Shown piece after piece: positions 33,455 to 40,406 of a stretch of DNA of 44,601 nt. Positions within the stretch are counted from its first letter, which is position 1; each line of letters starts with the position of its first letter. Location of the stretch: assembly GCA_016795465.1 (NCBI GenBank), contig JAEUHK010000029.1, positions 1 to 44,601 on the forward strand, given 5' to 3'. Under the pieces are notes generated by a model. The model was not told the origin of the DNA. It ran no database searches and saw nothing but the letters and a program-made list of their open reading frames with translations. Both the position numbers and the translations under genes were made by a program. This DNA comes from Verrucomicrobiaceae bacterium (GTDB taxonomy: Bacteria > Verrucomicrobiota > Verrucomicrobiia > Verrucomicrobiales > Verrucomicrobiaceae).

Positions 33455-34336
33455 ATGGCGAACGACCACGAACCCCGCATCCCTGTCCTGCCCACGCTCA
33501 TGACGGCAGGCAACATCCTGTGCGGCTTCATTGCGATCCTGCAGATCTTTGACGGTCGGCACTTGGATGAGAATCTGCACTACCATTACGCCATCTTGCT
33601 GATCCTCGCGGCGTGCGTTTTCGATGCACTTGACGGTCGCGTGGCACGCATGAGCGGCAGCGAGAGCCCGTTTGGTCGTGAGCTGGATTCGTTGGCGGAC
33701 ATCGTGAGCTTCGGCGCGGCTCCTGCCTTGCTGGTGCATGACATCGTTTTGAAGGAGTTGGACACGCCCAAGGGCTTAGGCCTGCTCATCTCCTGCGTCT
33801 ACCTCGTGTGCGGGGCCATGCGTCTGGCCCGCTTCAACTGCCTGGCCGCGGCGGATGTGAAATGCAGCAGCAAGAGCTTCCGCGGCTGCCCGATCCCGGC
33901 GGCGGCGGGCGTGATCTCATCCCTTACGCTGCTGCTGCTGTGGTTCGACAGCAACGAGCGTGAGATTGGCAACTGGAAGTATGCGCTGGCAGGCCTGATG
34001 GTGCTGCTGAGCTACCTGATGGTGAGCAGCCTGGAGTATCCGAGCTTCAAAGCGGTGAACTGGCGCACGAAGCGCTCGTTTCATTGGGTGCTCGTGAGCA
34101 TTTTCGTGATCGCCTTCACGGTGATGAACTGGCAGTGGATGCCCTCGGTGATGTTCGTGAGTTACCTGCTCTACGGATTGGCCCGCCCATGGGTGAGCCG
34201 CAAGTGGCGCCGTGAGATCGAAATCGAGCCAGAACTGCCGGACACGGACAATATCGACGAAAATGTCGCGCTTTCCGGCAGCGAGGATGAGATGGATGCG
34301 GCGCGTTTGATCGACGCGAACCGTCGCGGCGTGTGA
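33455..34336 (+). CDS. pssA: CDP-diacylglycerol--serine O-phosphatidyltransferase
   Basis: PssA makes phosphatidylserine, the precursor of phosphatidylethanolamine, at the inner membrane. The start at 33455 gives MANDHEPRIPVLPTLMTAGN. The CDP-alcohol phosphotransferase signature D-G-x2-A-R-x8-G-x3-D-x3-D is complete, from Asp60-Gly61 to Asp78 and Asp82, in FDALDGRVARMSGSE and SPFGRELDSLADIVSFG. Asp57 completes the metal site. Several membrane segments follow (LLISCVYLVCGAMRLARF, LAGLMVLLSYLMVSSL, VSIFVIAFTVMNW). A charged acidic tail ends it. This is the Gram-positive/archaeal-type PssA, not the E. coli phospholipase-D-type enzyme. psd, the usual partner, is not adjacent. A hairpin overlaps its stop codon. 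Confidence 0.95.
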   Translation: MANDHEPRIPVLPTLMTAGNILCGFIAILQIFDGRHLDENLHYHYAILLILAACVFDALDGRVARMSGSESPFGRELDSLADIVSFGAAPALLVHDIVLKELDTPKGLGLLISCVYLVCGAMRLARFNCLAAADVKCSSKSFRGCPIPAAAGVISSLTLLLLWFDSNEREIGNWKYALAGLMVLLSYLMVSSLEYPSFKAVNWRTKRSFHWVLVSIFVIAFTVMNWQWMPSVMFVSYLLYGLARPWVSRKWRREIEIEPELPDTDNIDENVALSGSEDEMDAARLIDANRRGV

Positions 34337-34363
34337 TTCTGATGAAATTCACTTCACAGAATC
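34335..34363. other. 11-bp hairpin overlapping the pssA stop codon
   Basis: GATTCTG-a-TGAA-attcac-TTCA-CAGAATC folds as an 11-bp stem with one bulged A and a six-base loop. Its first bases belong to the pssA stop codon. No T-run follows, so it is not a normal terminator; it could attenuate read-through into the next gene or protect the pssA 3' end. The next start (34390) is 26 bases later. Confidence 0.5.
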
Positions 34364-34389
34364 GTCGCTTGCGTTAAACGAAGCGGCAC

Positions 34390-35613
34390 ATGGCAGATTT
34401 TTACCAGCATGCCCGCGTTCCAACGCTGCATCACCTGGCGCACGCGGACGCGGCGCTTCGTGAGGAGGAACTGCGTGGCTGGAGCGAGCAAAAGCCCGTG
34501 GCGCTGCTGCTGCCCGCCCTTTACGCCGAGTGCGAGCGACCTGCACTACCGCTGATCCTCGAGCGTGCCGCCGATCTGCCCTATGTGAGCGAGATCGTGC
34601 TCAGCATGAACAGCATGGATGCCTCGCAGCACGAGCTGGCGTTGGAACTGTGCCGTCGAACGCTGCGCGGAAAGCCTGCCCGCATCATTTGGAACGACAG
34701 TCCAGAGATGGGGCGTGCCTTTGACCTGATGGAGCAGGCGGATCTGCCGGGTTATCTCGCTGGAAAAGGCACGAACATCTGGATGGGCGTGCTCGCGCTG
34801 CACTCGCGCGGCTTCCATGGCGTCGTCGCCAGCCATGATACGGACATCCTGAACTACAGCCGGGACATGATCTGGCGTCTTTGCTACCCGCTGATGCATC
34901 CGCGAATGGGCTATCGCTTTGCCAAAGGCTACTACAGCCGCGTGGCGGAGCGTTTGTATGGCCGCGTGACGCGCCTGCTGATCTTCCCGCTGATCCAGGC
35001 CTGCCGTGATGTGCTTGGCGGGAAGCCGCTGCTGGAGCATCTGGAGAGCTTTCGCTACCCGCTGAGCGGTGAATTCGCTGCCGACATGTCTGCCATCAAC
35101 AGCTTTTCGCTGCCAGGCGGCTGGGGATTGGAGATCGCCACGATGTGCGAGACCCATCACAAGATGCCGGTGAGCGAGGTGTGCCAGGTGGACCTCGGTT
35201 TCCACTTCGAGCATCGCCATCGCAGCCTGAACCCGGGCAAGGCTGGCATGCGCGAGCCGGGCCTCGTCACCGCGGCGGCGGATGTGGCGCGTTGCCTCGC
35301 GTGGCAGGTGCTTCGTGACAGCGAGCCACGCAGTGCCGAGGAGATGCTGCGCCTCATCGTGGCCCGCTACCACATCCGCGCCACCGAGTGGCTGGCACGC
35401 TATGAGCATGTGGCGCTGCTGAACGGATTGGAGCACGATCCCGCCGAGGAAACCGCTGCGGTAAATGCCTTCGGCCATGCTTTGGAGCAGTTGCTCAAAA
35501 CGGCCGCCTTGGAAGGCCTTCGTGTCCCCGCGATGCGACCACCCGTGCGCAGTGTGCTCCAGCGCATCCCAGAAGTGGGCGCACTCATCGAGGCGGCCAC
35601 AACGGTGGTGTGA
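34390..35613 (+). CDS. glucosyl-3-phosphoglycerate synthase-like glycosyltransferase (GT81)
   Basis: A 407-residue GT-A fold glycosyltransferase of the GpgS/MpgS type. GpgS couples UDP- or GDP-glucose to 3-phosphoglycerate, first step toward glucosylglycerate, a compatible solute made under salt and nitrogen stress. Features are PVALLLPALYAECERPALP, ERAADLPYVSEIVLSMNS, GKGTNIWMGVLAL, the metal-binding VVASHDTDILNYSRDM, the family segments ERLYGRVTRLLIFPLIQA and LESFRYPLSGEFAADM, and GGWGLEIATMCETHH. The DxD-like motif is DTD. A glucosyl-3-phosphoglycerate phosphatase is not adjacent. galU, elsewhere in the window, would supply UDP-glucose. Substrate assignment is by motif only; mannosyl transfer cannot be excluded. 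Confidence 0.82.
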   Translation: MADFYQHARVPTLHHLAHADAALREEELRGWSEQKPVALLLPALYAECERPALPLILERAADLPYVSEIVLSMNSMDASQHELALELCRRTLRGKPARIIWNDSPEMGRAFDLMEQADLPGYLAGKGTNIWMGVLALHSRGFHGVVASHDTDILNYSRDMIWRLCYPLMHPRMGYRFAKGYYSRVAERLYGRVTRLLIFPLIQACRDVLGGKPLLEHLESFRYPLSGEFAADMSAINSFSLPGGWGLEIATMCETHHKMPVSEVCQVDLGFHFEHRHRSLNPGKAGMREPGLVTAAADVARCLAWQVLRDSEPRSAEEMLRLIVARYHIRATEWLARYEHVALLNGLEHDPAEETAAVNAFGHALEQLLKTAALEGLRVPAMRPPVRSVLQRIPEVGALIEAATTVV

Positions 35614-35673
35614 GCGCGGTTTTGAGCGAGTCCCTGCAAGGCGTGGAAGCTTGATGCCGTTCGTTTCGCCCTC

Positions 35674-36540
35674 ATGCACCGCCTTCTCTTTGCCTCCCTC
35701 GTTCTGTCAGTCGTTTCGTCCTTCGCCGCTCCACAGGATGACCAGTATGTCCTCGGCCCGGATTCACAGGTCCAGAAGGGAGTACCGCAGGGCAAGGTCA
35801 CTCAGATGCCCGTATGGACGAATTCGAAGGTGTATCCCGGCACCACGCGTGACTGGTGGATCTATGTTCCGGCGCAATACAAAGCCGATAAGCCCGCGAA
35901 CGTGATGGTCTTCTGCGATGGCGGAGGCTTTGTGAAGTCGGACGGCCAGTTCCGCGTGCCGGTGGTGTTCGACAACTTGATCGCTAAAGGCGAGATGCCG
36001 GTGACGATCGGCATCTTCCTCAATCCCGGTGTGTTTCCGACCTCGAACCCTAAAGACAAGCCCCGCAGCAACCGCAGCTTCGAGTATGACTCGCTCGGCG
36101 ATCTGCATGCCCGCTTCCTGATCGAGGAGATCCTGCCCGAGGTGGCCAAGAGCTACAAACTCACTGACGATCCCGAGGGGCGTGCCATCTGCGGCAACAG
36201 CAGCGGCGGCATTTGCGCCTTCACGGTGGCTTGGGAGCGCCCGGATGCCTTCCGGAAGGTCGTGAGCCACATCGGCAGCTTCACAAACATCCGCGGCGGC
36301 CATGTGTATCCCGCCTTGATCCGCAAAGCGGAGAAGAAGCCTCTCAAAGTGTTTCTCCAGGATGGCCGGAACGACCTCGACAACCAGTTTGGCAACTGGC
36401 CGCTGGCAAACCAGGACATGGCCGCGTCGCTGAAGTTTGCCGGCTACGACTACCAGTTCGTGCTCGGAGAGGGCACGCACAATGGCAAGCATGGCGGTGC
36501 CTTGCTGCCGGACACGCTGCGGTGGCTGTGGAAGAAATAA
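35674..36540 (+). CDS. secreted alpha/beta-hydrolase esterase (enterochelin-esterase-like)
   Basis: A 288-residue exported esterase of the Esterase-D/enterochelin esterase-like group. Signal peptide: [19 protein letters not shown]. The nucleophile is Ser176 in [12 protein letters not shown]. An oxyanion segment is [19 protein letters not shown], and a likely catalytic His is in [17 protein letters not shown] near the C-terminus. Such enzymes hydrolyse acetyl or feruloyl esters on polysaccharides, or siderophore esters; context cannot tell which. The gene starts 60 bases after the GT81 gene. A 9-bp repeat array lies between it and the SMP-30-type gene, which encodes another secreted enzyme. 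Confidence 0.87.
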   Translation: MHRLLFASLVLSVVSSFAAPQDDQYVLGPDSQVQKGVPQGKVTQMPVWTNSKVYPGTTRDWWIYVPAQYKADKPANVMVFCDGGGFVKSDGQFRVPVVFDNLIAKGEMPVTIGIFLNPGVFPTSNPKDKPRSNRSFEYDSLGDLHARFLIEEILPEVAKSYKLTDDPEGRAICGNSSGGICAFTVAWERPDAFRKVVSHIGSFTNIRGGHVYPALIRKAEKKPLKVFLQDGRNDLDNQFGNWPLANQDMAASLKFAGYDYQFVLGEGTHNGKHGGALLPDTLRWLWKK

Positions 36541-36558
36541 TTGCCATCATGCGGCCTC

Positions 36559-36620
36559 GTCAGACTGGTCTGACAGGTCCGACCAGTCTGACCAGTCTGA
36601 CCAGTCTGACCAGTCTGACC
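36559..36620. repeat. 9-bp GACCAGTCT tandem array with inverted first copy
   Basis: Four copies of GACCAGTCT run from 36581 to 36616 plus a partial copy (GACC). Just before is the dyad GTCAGAC-TG-GTCTGAC (36559-36574), which holds one copy in the opposite orientation, so the transcript could fold into alternative hairpins. The unit is three codons long, so read-through in any frame is a tripeptide repeat. It sits in the 92-base gap between the esterase and the SMP-30-type gene, ending 12 bases before the latter's ATG. Confidence 0.8.
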
Positions 36621-36632
36621 CTGCATTATTTT

Positions 36633-37508
36633 ATGAAACACACTCTTTTTGCTCTCTTGAGCTTCATCAGCTCTCTCGCCGCACAGGATACCTCGTTGCA
36701 CGAATACCTCAGTGACGACCAGCCGTGGAAGGAGGTCGCAAGTGGTTTTGCATTCACGGACGGCCTTTGCTGCGACGCGGCGGGGAATCTGTTTTTCACC
36801 GATGTGAAGGCCGGGAAGGGGATCTACAAGCTGGACACGGCCACGGGCAAGACAGAGCTCTTCCTCGACAACCTTCCCGGTATCAGCGGGTTGCAAATCG
36901 GGCCGGATGGGCGCTTTTATGCCTGTCACAACAAGGAGCAGCGCATCATCGCCATCTCGATGAAGGGTGAGATTGAGGTGCTGCTCACCGGTGTGAAGTG
37001 CAATGACCTCGTCGTGAGCAAGGCGGGCCATCTTTACTTCACCGAGACGCCGACACTCAGCGTGCATCTCATCACGAAGGACAAGAAACACATCGTGGCC
37101 GATGAAGGGCATGTGCAGAAGCCGAACGGCATCACGATCTCGCCGGATGAACGCACGCTGGTGGTCTCCGAGCATGGCGGCAAGCATGTGTGGACCTGGC
37201 GCATCGAGGACGACGGCACGCTGACCGCTGGTGCGCCCTACATGACGATGTGGCTGCCGGTGGGCAAGGAAACGGCGAGCGGCGACGGAGCCACGACGGA
37301 GTCGAAAGGCCGCTTTTTCGTGACCACCGAATTGGGCGTGCAGATATTCGATCCGGCAGGCAGGCTCTCGGGCATCATCGCGAAGCCCACGCCGCAGTCG
37401 AAGGTCGTGAGCGTCGAGTTTGCCGGTAGAGACCATTCCACGCTCTTCGTCGCCGCGGGTGACAAGATCTTCGCCCGCCAGCTCAAGGTCACCGGTTACT
37501 TCCGCTGA
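36633..37508 (+). CDS. secreted SMP-30/gluconolactonase-like beta-propeller
   Basis: A 291-residue exported beta-propeller of the SMP-30/gluconolactonase/LRE family, calcium-dependent lactonases of sugar oxidation. The start at 36633 gives MKHTLFALLSFISSLAAQ, a signal peptide. Although the frame is open back to 36213, the upstream part is an antisense-like shadow of the esterase and the repeat array. Propeller pieces are GFAFTDGLCCDAAGNLFFTD, ISGLQIGPDGRFYACHN, CNDLVVSKAGHLYFTETP, VQKPNGITISPDERTLVVSE and WLPVGKETASGDGATT. The Asn in NDLV and PNGI and the Asp in SGDG match the metal site. The precise lactone is unknown. The YdcF-type gene starts 2 bases after its stop. Confidence 0.88.
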   Translation: MKHTLFALLSFISSLAAQDTSLHEYLSDDQPWKEVASGFAFTDGLCCDAAGNLFFTDVKAGKGIYKLDTATGKTELFLDNLPGISGLQIGPDGRFYACHNKEQRIIAISMKGEIEVLLTGVKCNDLVVSKAGHLYFTETPTLSVHLITKDKKHIVADEGHVQKPNGITISPDERTLVVSEHGGKHVWTWRIEDDGTLTAGAPYMTMWLPVGKETASGDGATTESKGRFFVTTELGVQIFDPAGRLSGIIAKPTPQSKVVSVEFAGRDHSTLFVAAGDKIFARQLKVTGYFR

Positions 37509-37510
37509 GC

Positions 37511-38278
37511 GTGAAAGCCGCTTTCGACTTTCTGGAGCCTCAGGGGCTCGTCTTTGTGGGCCTGCTCGTGATGACGGTGATGTTTGCGAGGCAGCGTCAG
37601 AGGCTGCTCGCGGCCTTCGCGGCTGTTTTGTGGCTCATCACGGGGCTGGTGATCTGCACGCCGTTTGCGAGCTGGCTCATCTCCACGCTCGAACGACCTT
37701 GGGAGCCGGTGAAACTCGATTCGCTGGAGGTTTGTGATGCCGTTGTGAGTCTCGGTGGAGGTTTGGAGCCTTCGCGATTGGAACCAACTGGGCTGCGGAC
37801 CAAAGGCGGCGCGGACCGATTATTCTGCGCTCTCGAGATGACGCGTCGTGGCAAGGCGAAGGCGTTGGTGCTCGGCGGCGGGGGCTTTCGTTTTCATAAC
37901 GAGCATGGTTCGGAGGCACAGGCTGCGGTCGATTGGGTGGCGGCATGGAAACTCACCGACGTGCCGCTTCACAGCCTCGGCATTTGCAGCGACACGCATG
38001 ATGAAGCGCTGAAAACGGCCGCTTTGGCCGCCAAGCATGGCTGGAAGCGCATCGCCCTCGTGACCTCCGCGTATCACATGACGCGTTCCAAGGCCACGTT
38101 TGAGAAAGCGGGCCTTCAGGTGGTGCCCGTGCCTTGCAACTACGTGAGCCAGCAGATGCGGCAGGAGCGGCCTTATTGGTTCAAAACGCCTGATGTGACT
38201 GGTTACGGGTATGCCGAGGCCTGGATGCACGAGGTCGTCGGCCAGTGGGTGTATCGCTGGCGGGGCTGGATCGAGTAG
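37511..38278 (+). CDS. YdcF/ElyC-type (DUF218) membrane protein
   Basis: A 255-residue protein of the DUF218 (YdcF/SanA/ElyC) family, with two N-terminal membrane segments (LVFVGLLVMTVMFA and AAFAAVLWLITGLVICTPFASWL) and a Rossmann-like soluble domain. Motifs are CDAVVSLGGGLEP, KGGADRLFCALEMTRRGKAK, LVLGGGGFRFHNEHGSEAQA, SDTHDEALKTAALAAKHG and IALVTSAYHMTRSKATFEKAG. In E. coli ElyC is needed for cell-envelope integrity at low temperature, and SanA for vancomycin resistance at high temperature. The start is a GTG at 37511, two bases after the previous stop, so it is co-transcribed with the SMP-30-type gene. The exact role here is not established. Confidence 0.88.
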   Translation: MKAAFDFLEPQGLVFVGLLVMTVMFARQRQRLLAAFAAVLWLITGLVICTPFASWLISTLERPWEPVKLDSLEVCDAVVSLGGGLEPSRLEPTGLRTKGGADRLFCALEMTRRGKAKALVLGGGGFRFHNEHGSEAQAAVDWVAAWKLTDVPLHSLGICSDTHDEALKTAALAAKHGWKRIALVTSAYHMTRSKATFEKAGLQVVPVPCNYVSQQMRQERPYWFKTPDVTGYGYAEAWMHEVVGQWVYRWRGWIE

Positions 38279-38325
38279 CAAAACGCGATGGCAAACAACT
38301 CGGGAGGTGCTTTTCTGCCTCCGCC

Positions 38326-38868
38326 ATGCCCATCGACGACTCCCCCTCCACACCGGCCACTGCGGAAACGCTCCTCTGGAGCGGCCACACCTCCCAGTGG
38401 GTTCACTTTTGGTTCTACCTGCTCTGCATCATCCTCGCCGGGGCCATCGCCGTGGGAGCCACAGTGCTCGCCCTGCCTACCGGCGGGCTCACCTACCTTG
38501 CGCTCATCATTCCTGTCATTCTCTGGATGGTGCGCTGGTGGGTCACGAAGTGCACCACCTATGAACTCACCAGCCAGCGCCTGCGCATCCGCAGCGGCGT
38601 GCTGAATCGCCGTGTGGATGAGCTGGAGCTCTACCGCGTCAAAGACTACGCCATGGAGCAGCCGCTGCTCCTGCGCATGGTCGGCCTTGGTAACCTCACG
38701 CTGATCACTTCCGACGCCACGAACCCTCAGGTGGCCATGAAGGCGATTCCCGATGTGGAAAACGTGCGCGAGGAGCTCCGCACCGCTGTGCAGAACGAGC
38801 GGGACCGCAAACGTGTGCGCGAGCTCGATGTGGACAGCCATGATGAGCATGGCACCACGTTCAGTTGA
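38326..38868 (+). CDS. bacterial PH-domain (YdbT/YdbS-like) membrane protein
   Basis: A 180-residue membrane protein with a bacterial pleckstrin-homology (bPH2, formerly DUF304) domain. Start at 38326 gives MPIDDSPSTPATAETLLWSG; an in-frame GTG at 38245 would overlap the end of the YdcF gene and looks non-coding. Two membrane segments (VHFWFYLLCIILAGAIAVGA and YLALIIPVILWMVRWWV) precede the domain: TTYELTSQRLRIRSGVLNRR, VDELELYRVKDYAMEQPLL, LGNLTLITSDATNPQV and AIPDVENVREELRTAV. Function unknown; related proteins occur in envelope and stress loci. A strong terminator follows 16 bases after the stop. Confidence 0.88.
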   Translation: MPIDDSPSTPATAETLLWSGHTSQWVHFWFYLLCIILAGAIAVGATVLALPTGGLTYLALIIPVILWMVRWWVTKCTTYELTSQRLRIRSGVLNRRVDELELYRVKDYAMEQPLLLRMVGLGNLTLITSDATNPQVAMKAIPDVENVREELRTAVQNERDRKRVRELDVDSHDEHGTTFS

Positions 38869-38883
38869 AGTTTGATCCATGAA

Positions 38884-38926
38884 AAAGCGGCCGGGCCACG
38901 TGAAGTGGTCCGGCCGCTTTCTTTTT
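38884..38926. terminator. strong bidirectional rho-independent terminator
   Basis: A 16-bp stem (AAAGCGGCCGGGCCAC with GTGGTCCGGCCGCTTT, one G-U pair) closes a GTGAA loop at 38884-38920. CTTTTTC follows on the plus strand and TTTTTC on the minus strand. It separates the convergent PH-domain and amt genes and should end transcription from both. Confidence 0.92.
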
Positions 38927-38936
38927 CAGGGAACGA

Positions 38937-40268
38937 TTACGCGTTGTAGCCGCTCTCGCCGTGCTCGGCGAGGTCGAGGCCCTGGTTTTCCTCCTCGGCA
39001 TCCACGCGGAGGCCGATGGTGGCACCGATGACCTTCAAGAGCACCACGCTCACCACGCCGGAAAGGACGATCGTGTAGAGCGAGGCGAGAAGCTGGGTGG
39101 TGAGCTGGCTGCCCATCGTCATGCCCTCGGCGTAGCCGAGCCCGCCAAAGGTTGGCGAGGCAAAGATGGCCACCAGCACCGTGCCGATGAAGCCGCCCAC
39201 GCCATGCACGCCGAAGACATCAAGCGAGTCGTCATACTTGAACTTCTGCTTCACCTTCGCGCAGAAGAACCAGCACACGAGGGCGCTGATGCTGCCGATG
39301 CAGATCGCACCCACCGGGCCGACTTTCCCTGAAGCGGGCGTGATGGCCGCGAGACCGGCGATGGAGCCAGTGGCGATGCCGAGGGCGCTCGGCTTGCCCA
39401 CTTTGATCTTCTCAATCAGTGACCACACAACGCACGCGGCGCTGGCGGAAAGGTGCGTGACCACCACCGTCATCGCGGCGCTGCCGTTCGCGGCCACCTG
39501 GCTGCCGCCGTTGAAGCCAAACCAGCCCACCCACAGCATGCCGGCGCCAGCCACCGTGAAAGGAAGGTTGTGCGGCATCATCTGCTGCTGCGGGAAACCT
39601 CTGCGCGGCCCCACCATGATACAGGCGATCAAGGCGGCCACACCGGCGGTGATGTGCACCACGATGCCGCCGGCGAGGTCGATCACGTTTTTGAGGCCAA
39701 AGAACTCCATCTTGTGCCAAACGCCCCAGCAGGTGGGCGCATACACCAGCAGGCTCCACAGGATGCTGAAGACCATGATGGCGCTGAATTTCATGCGCTC
39801 GGCAAATGCGCCGATGAAAAGCCCCGGCGTGATGAGGAAGAACATCATTTGGTAGGCGAACCAGAGGTGCTCCGGGATGTTCGGATAGGCCGCATAGGTG
39901 CTGTCTGGCGTCACACCCTTCAGGAAGATCTTGTCAAAGGTGCCGATGAAGCCGCTGTCGCCCGTGAAACTGAGCGAGTAGCCGCAGATGAGCCACACGA
40001 GGCTCAGCACGGCCGTCAGGGCAAAGCACTGCATGAAGATCGAGAGCACGTTCTTCGAGCGCACGAGACCCGCGTAGAAGAGCGCGAGGCCCGGGATCAT
40101 CATGAAGAGCACGAGGGCGGTGGAGGTGAGGAGCCAGGCGGTGTCTCCGCTCTGGATGGTGGACGTTTCGGCGGCGTGCAACGACGTGGAGGCACAGCAA
40201 AGCGCGGCGCACGCTGCGGAAAACAGCGTGGTGCCACGCCCGCGACGCATAAGCGCAGGGTGGGTCAT
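38937..40268 (-). CDS. amt: ammonium transporter (Amt family)
   Basis: A 443-residue AmtB-type ammonium channel, active in the inner membrane under nitrogen limitation. After a signal-peptide-like N-terminus (LFSAACAALCCASTSLHAAE) there are eleven predicted membrane helices, starting with DTAWLLTSTALVLFMMIPGL. The conserved Asp is Asp197 (NVIDLAGGIVVHITAG) and the twin histidines are His205 and His355 (LDVFGVHGVGGFIG). The C-terminal control helix is VDAEEENQGLDLAEHGESGY, matching the PII-binding tail of AmtB. glnK, the usual operon partner, is not adjacent. A very good sigma-54 promoter lies 79 bases upstream (40345-40364). A strong terminator follows. Confidence 0.97.
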   Translation of the reverse strand: MTHPALMRRGRGTTLFSAACAALCCASTSLHAAETSTIQSGDTAWLLTSTALVLFMMIPGLALFYAGLVRSKNVLSIFMQCFALTAVLSLVWLICGYSLSFTGDSGFIGTFDKIFLKGVTPDSTYAAYPNIPEHLWFAYQMMFFLITPGLFIGAFAERMKFSAIMVFSILWSLLVYAPTCWGVWHKMEFFGLKNVIDLAGGIVVHITAGVAALIACIMVGPRRGFPQQQMMPHNLPFTVAGAGMLWVGWFGFNGGSQVAANGSAAMTVVVTHLSASAACVVWSLIEKIKVGKPSALGIATGSIAGLAAITPASGKVGPVGAICIGSISALVCWFFCAKVKQKFKYDDSLDVFGVHGVGGFIGTVLVAIFASPTFGGLGYAEGMTMGSQLTTQLLASLYTIVLSGVVSVVLLKVIGATIGLRVDAEEENQGLDLAEHGESGYNA

Positions 40269-40344
40269 GGTTGGTTGGGCGGCTGGTTAGGTTGGTTGAA
40301 GCTGCTTCGCAGATGGTTGGGCCGCGAAACGGCGAACGATTCAA

Positions 40345-40364
40345 TTAAGCAAGGCGCATGCCAG
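40345..40364 (-). promoter_or_regulatory. sigma-54 promoter of amt
   Basis: Reading on the minus strand from 40364: CTGGCATGCGCCTTGCTTAA. TGGCAT-N5-TTGCTT matches the sigma-54 consensus TGGCAC-N5-TTGCW with one mismatch. The GG at -24 and GC at -12 are separated by the required ten bases. The predicted start of transcription is near 40337, giving a leader of about 70 bases. NtrC-type activation is expected from the gene's role, but I did not find a clear enhancer site in the short space before the kinase gene's end (40407). Confidence 0.8.
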
Positions 40365-40406
40365 AAACCGAGTCTTTTTCAATTCAATGGATCGAAAAGA
40401 GTCACC

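Noticed and set aside
36213..36632. Upstream extension of the SMP-30-type reading frame
   Set aside because: The extension overlaps the esterase gene in another frame and then encodes the LTS tripeptide from the repeat array; the signal peptide at 36633 marks the true start.
40269..40300. Repeated AACC units in the amt leader
   Set aside because: Short and irregular; could be a small-RNA target but nothing in the window supports it.
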